Below are positions 33,410 through 35,797 of a DNA stretch of 35,797 nucleotides, piece by piece. Source of the stretch: Lachnospiraceae bacterium (lineage in GTDB: Bacteria > Bacillota > Clostridia > Lachnospirales > Lachnospiraceae). The notes under the pieces are model-generated. The model was given only the letters and a program-made list of their open reading frames with translations, was not told the origin of the DNA and did no database searches. A program made the translations under genes and the position numbers. Numbering within the stretch: the stretch's first letter is position 1; every line of letters begins with the position of its first letter. The stretch spans positions 1 to 35,797 of the forward strand of contig JAAUZI010000052.1 in assembly GCA_014804645.1 (NCBI GenBank), given 5' to 3'.

Positions 33410-33440
33410 TACGGCGGCGTCCATTTGACGCCGCCGTATT
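33408..33440. terminator. Bidirectional terminator hairpin between convergent genes
   Basis: A perfect 14-bp GC-rich stem (33408-33421 with 33427-33440) and a 5-base loop CATTT. On the minus strand it is followed by TATTTTTCC-type sequence, suitable for ending the reductase transcript. On the plus strand the trailing sequence is poor in T. The left arm overlaps the phosphoesterase stop codon. Confidence 0.75.
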
Positions 33441-33473
33441 CAGCATTCCTTTGCGCGGGCATATCTGCCCCGC

Positions 33474-34697
33474 TCAATATGCCTTCATCTTCTTCACAAG
33501 CCATCTGCCTATTCGGTAAATCGGATTTTCCAGTACCTTTTTGGCTGCTTTCAACTCCTGACGGATCTGAATATTCTGCGGGCAGTGCTGCTCACATTTT
33601 CCGCACTCCACGCAGTTTGAGGCCCCGGAGGCATCCTTCCTCATAGCAGTACACATGAAATAATCCTGCATGGCCGCCATCCAGCCCTCGCCATAACGCC
33701 GGTTGTAGGCGGAAAAAGTGCCGGGGATATCCACTCCCTTGGGACAGGGCATACAGTAGCCGCAGCCGGTACATCCCACTTTCATCTTGGCATTGATCGC
33801 CTTCACCACCTGCTGCAGCATGGCCTCGTCCGCCTCGGTCAGTTCCCCTACCCGGGTGTTTTCCGCCGTATCAATATTATCCTGTATCATCTCTATAGAA
33901 TTCATTCCCGACAGCACACAGGTCACCTGGGGCTGATTCCACAGCCATTTCAGCGCCCACTGTACCGGCGTGTAGGACACAGGCTCCCCCACCTGACCGG
34001 ATTTTGAGTCGGAGCGGTCGGGCACTTTATAATCGGTGAATATCTTTGTTGCGCTCTCCGGCAGTCTATTCACCAGTTTCCCGCCTCGAAGAGGCTCCAT
34101 AATAACCACGGGCAGCCCTTTCTCATGGGCGTATTGCAACCCTCGCCGCCCTGCCTGGCTATTCTCATCCATATAATTGTACTGAATCTGACAGAAATCC
34201 CACTCATAGACATCCACCAGCTGACAGAACATATCTGAGTTACCATGGTAGGAAAAGCCTACCTGCCGGATGGCGCCACTCTCCTGTTTCTCCTTGAGCC
34301 ACTCCAAAATTCCCAGCTCTTTCAGTCTCTCCCAAGTGTGAATATCCGTCAGCATATGCATCAGATAATAATCGACATAATCTGTCCGCAGCCTCCGCAG
34401 CTGCTCCTCAAAATATTTGTCCAGACTGTCCTTGGTCTTAATCAGATAATGAGGCAGCTTGGTTGCGATATATACCTGGTCCCGTATTCCATTGCGCTCC
34501 AGAATCTCTCCCAGCGCCGCCTCGCTGCCGCCGTAGATATAAGCCGTGTCATAATAGTTCACGCCGCCTCGAAAGGCGGTCATAATCTCTTCCTCGGCCT
34601 TTTTCAGGTCAATCCTTCCCGCCGTCTGTGTAAAACGCATACAGCCGTAGCCCAGCACCGATATATCATTGCCATATTTATCCTTGCGATACTGCAT
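33474..34697 (-). CDS. Aldo/keto reductase with C-terminal 4Fe-4S ferredoxin domain
   Basis: This 407-residue protein is a fusion of an aldo-keto reductase barrel (about 1-300) with a bis-cluster ferredoxin domain. The catalytic tetrad is present: D50, Y55 (YYDTAYIYG), K80 (ATKLP) and H114 (YLMHM). The cysteines are C309/C312/C315/C318 (CTGCGYCMPCP) and C362/C365/C368/C372 (CVECGKCEQHCP). Such fusions are common in anaerobes; the substrate and electron partner are unknown. The ATG at 34697 gives the usual MQYRKDKYGN opening; a GTG two codons earlier is possible. It lies 58 bases after the patatin gene and probably shares its promoter. Confidence 0.92.
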   Translation of the reverse strand: MQYRKDKYGNDISVLGYGCMRFTQTAGRIDLKKAEEEIMTAFRGGVNYYDTAYIYGGSEAALGEILERNGIRDQVYIATKLPHYLIKTKDSLDKYFEEQLRRLRTDYVDYYLMHMLTDIHTWERLKELGILEWLKEKQESGAIRQVGFSYHGNSDMFCQLVDVYEWDFCQIQYNYMDENSQAGRRGLQYAHEKGLPVVIMEPLRGGKLVNRLPESATKIFTDYKVPDRSDSKSGQVGEPVSYTPVQWALKWLWNQPQVTCVLSGMNSIEMIQDNIDTAENTRVGELTEADEAMLQQVVKAINAKMKVGCTGCGYCMPCPKGVDIPGTFSAYNRRYGEGWMAAMQDYFMCTAMRKDASGASNCVECGKCEQHCPQNIQIRQELKAAKKVLENPIYRIGRWLVKKMKAY

Positions 34698-34755
34698 TCT
34701 CACCTCATTCCTGCATATCCCAGTTTATCTGCGACATTGCATCAAACCCTATTTG

Positions 34756-35601
34756 TCACTGCGCAAAAAAGTGCTTTATTTCTTTCAATCTCCGCTCTGT
34801 GTCCTTCCGTCCCAGATTATACAGCGCCTTCAGTTTTCTTGGATTCCGCTCCAGTTTGGACACCCTGATTCTCCTGCTGGGACACAGCACCAGCGCAAGA
34901 TGCGCTTTTTCCAGCCCGGGCAGTTGATCCAGAGCCTGATTGTAGCGAATATGCCGGGTTTTCATCGCCGTCACCAGAGCCGGATACTGGCGAATCATCT
35001 GTCTCAGAGCGGGCAGTCCTCTGGGCGGCCGCTTACGAAAGCCCCTGGGACGGGTCAGCACCACCAGGTTTTTCTCAAAGCCTATACTGCGAAACCAGTC
35101 GATCGGAATGGAGTCCGAGATACCGCCGTCCAAGAGTTTGCGCCCATCAATCTCCACAATCCGGGATACAAAGGGCATGGACGCCGAGGCCTGCATCCAT
35201 CGCAGATCCTCCCGCTCCCCCGTACATTTGTGATACACAGCCCGCCCTGTGTCCACGTCCGTGCAGGTCAAATAAAACTCCACCGGGCTGCTTTTATAGG
35301 TCTCCCAGTCAAAGGGGTCCAGCTTATCCGGAAGCTCATGATAGCAGAATTCTTCCTCGTAAATATTGCCGCTCCTGAGCAGAGAGCGAAAATCCCCATA
35401 CCGCGGGTCTCTGCAATATTTGGTATTGTACCGAATGGTTCTGCCGATCTGGCGGGAAATGTAGTTGCAGCCAAACACGGCGCCAGCCGACACGCCCACT
35501 ACGCCGTCGGCCTGTATCCCCTGCTCCATCAGCACATCCAGCACCCCGGCGGTGTACACACCCCGCATGGCGCCGCCTTCCAGCACAAGTCCCGTCTTCA
35601 T
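34756..35601 (-). CDS. Patatin-like phospholipase
   Basis: This 281-residue protein is a patatin-family lipid acyl hydrolase. The oxyanion loop EGGAMRG is at 8-14, the nucleophile S38 in GVSAG, and the catalytic aspartate D158 in DGG. It lacks a signal peptide, so it is probably cytoplasmic or peripheral, close to the bacterial YjjU-type group. The basic C-terminus (RKRPPRG, SRRIRVSKLERNPRKLK) may contact membranes. The ATG at 35601 was chosen because GAGGG lies eight bases upstream; a GTG three codons earlier is possible. A good promoter precedes it. Physiological substrate not known. Confidence 0.92.
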   Translation of the reverse strand: MKTGLVLEGGAMRGVYTAGVLDVLMEQGIQADGVVGVSAGAVFGCNYISRQIGRTIRYNTKYCRDPRYGDFRSLLRSGNIYEEEFCYHELPDKLDPFDWETYKSSPVEFYLTCTDVDTGRAVYHKCTGEREDLRWMQASASMPFVSRIVEIDGRKLLDGGISDSIPIDWFRSIGFEKNLVVLTRPRGFRKRPPRGLPALRQMIRQYPALVTAMKTRHIRYNQALDQLPGLEKAHLALVLCPSRRIRVSKLERNPRKLKALYNLGRKDTERRLKEIKHFFAQ

Positions 35602-35635
35602 GTCCTGCACCCTCTTCCTCGTCTAAATCTTTTAT

Positions 35636-35664
35636 ATTATAATCCCTTTGTGTGGATTATGCAA
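35636..35664 (-). promoter_or_regulatory. Promoter of the patatin-aldo/keto reductase unit
   Basis: On the minus strand TTGCAT (35664-35659) and TATAAT (35641-35636) are separated by 17 bases, about 35 bases before the patatin start. No feature was recognised from here to the end of the window. Confidence 0.75.
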
Positions 35665-35797
35665 GCCATGAAAATTCAAGGATAGAGTAAACTTACTGTC
35701 AGTTGGAGAGTCGCAGAGAGTTCCTGCTTTGGATCTACCCAGACTTTATTTCCTTCAGTTTACTTCTATTTCCCCCTTGTTGTCAAATATTATTCAA

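Noticed and set aside
1..35797. tRNA, rRNA, CRISPR array, IS element or prophage
   Set aside because: I saw no T-arm or rRNA-like sequence, no regularly spaced direct repeats with unique spacers, and no transposase, integrase or phage structural genes.

Overview
The window reads as a chromosomal segment of a motile Gram-positive anaerobe of the Clostridia, most likely Lachnospiraceae. The evidence is a CodY regulator next to a long flagellar operon, a FliY-type C-ring phosphatase, no P/L-ring genes among the flagellar genes present, strong AGGAGG ribosome sites, and the family resemblance of the proteins. The species cannot be fixed from the sequence. Nearly all genes lie on the minus strand; only a small metallophosphoesterase (32930-33409) is on the plus strand. 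I see no rRNA, tRNA, CRISPR, IS element or prophage.

Region 1 (about 1-20700, minus) is one flagellar operon, read from right to left: flgB-flgC-fliE-fliF-fliG-fliH-fliI-fliJ-(MotE-like)-fliK-flgD-(flg_new family)-flgE-flbD-motA-motB-fliL-fliM-fliY-cheY-fliO-fliP-fliQ-fliR-flhB, with flhB cut by the window edge. It encodes the proximal rod, MS ring, C ring, export ATPase complex, hook and hook cap, ruler, stator, one CheY, and most of the export gate. Genes are tightly packed with several stop/start overlaps. A sigma-A-like promoter lies just before flgB, and intercistronic hairpins follow fliE and flgE.

Region 2 (20705-23854, minus) holds codY, with its own promoter and a strong terminator that separates it from the flagellar promoter, and topA, with its own promoter.

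Region 3 (23863-28855, minus) is a complete-looking nicotinamide salvage operon: nrtR-pncA-pncB-nadE. The first gene is a Nudix-domain/winged-helix protein of the NrtR type with a degenerate Nudix box. Its promoter carries two copies of a 21-bp near-palindrome with core CTCAWTTTGAG. One copy fills the -35/-10 spacer and the other lies just downstream of the start, which predicts autoregulation of the operon. The nrtR-pncA gap is rich in inverted repeats.

Region 4 (28910-35664) is accessory: a secreted LysM protein of unknown role, an orphan solute-binding lipoprotein, the plus-strand metallophosphoesterase, and a patatin-like phospholipase/aldo-keto reductase-ferredoxin pair behind a good promoter.

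No wholly new system is evident. The best leads are the NrtR operator pair and structured leader in the NAD operon, the micro-duplications that span the stop codons of fliM and pncB, the low-complexity linker in FliY, and the added helical module and acidic tail on FlgD.
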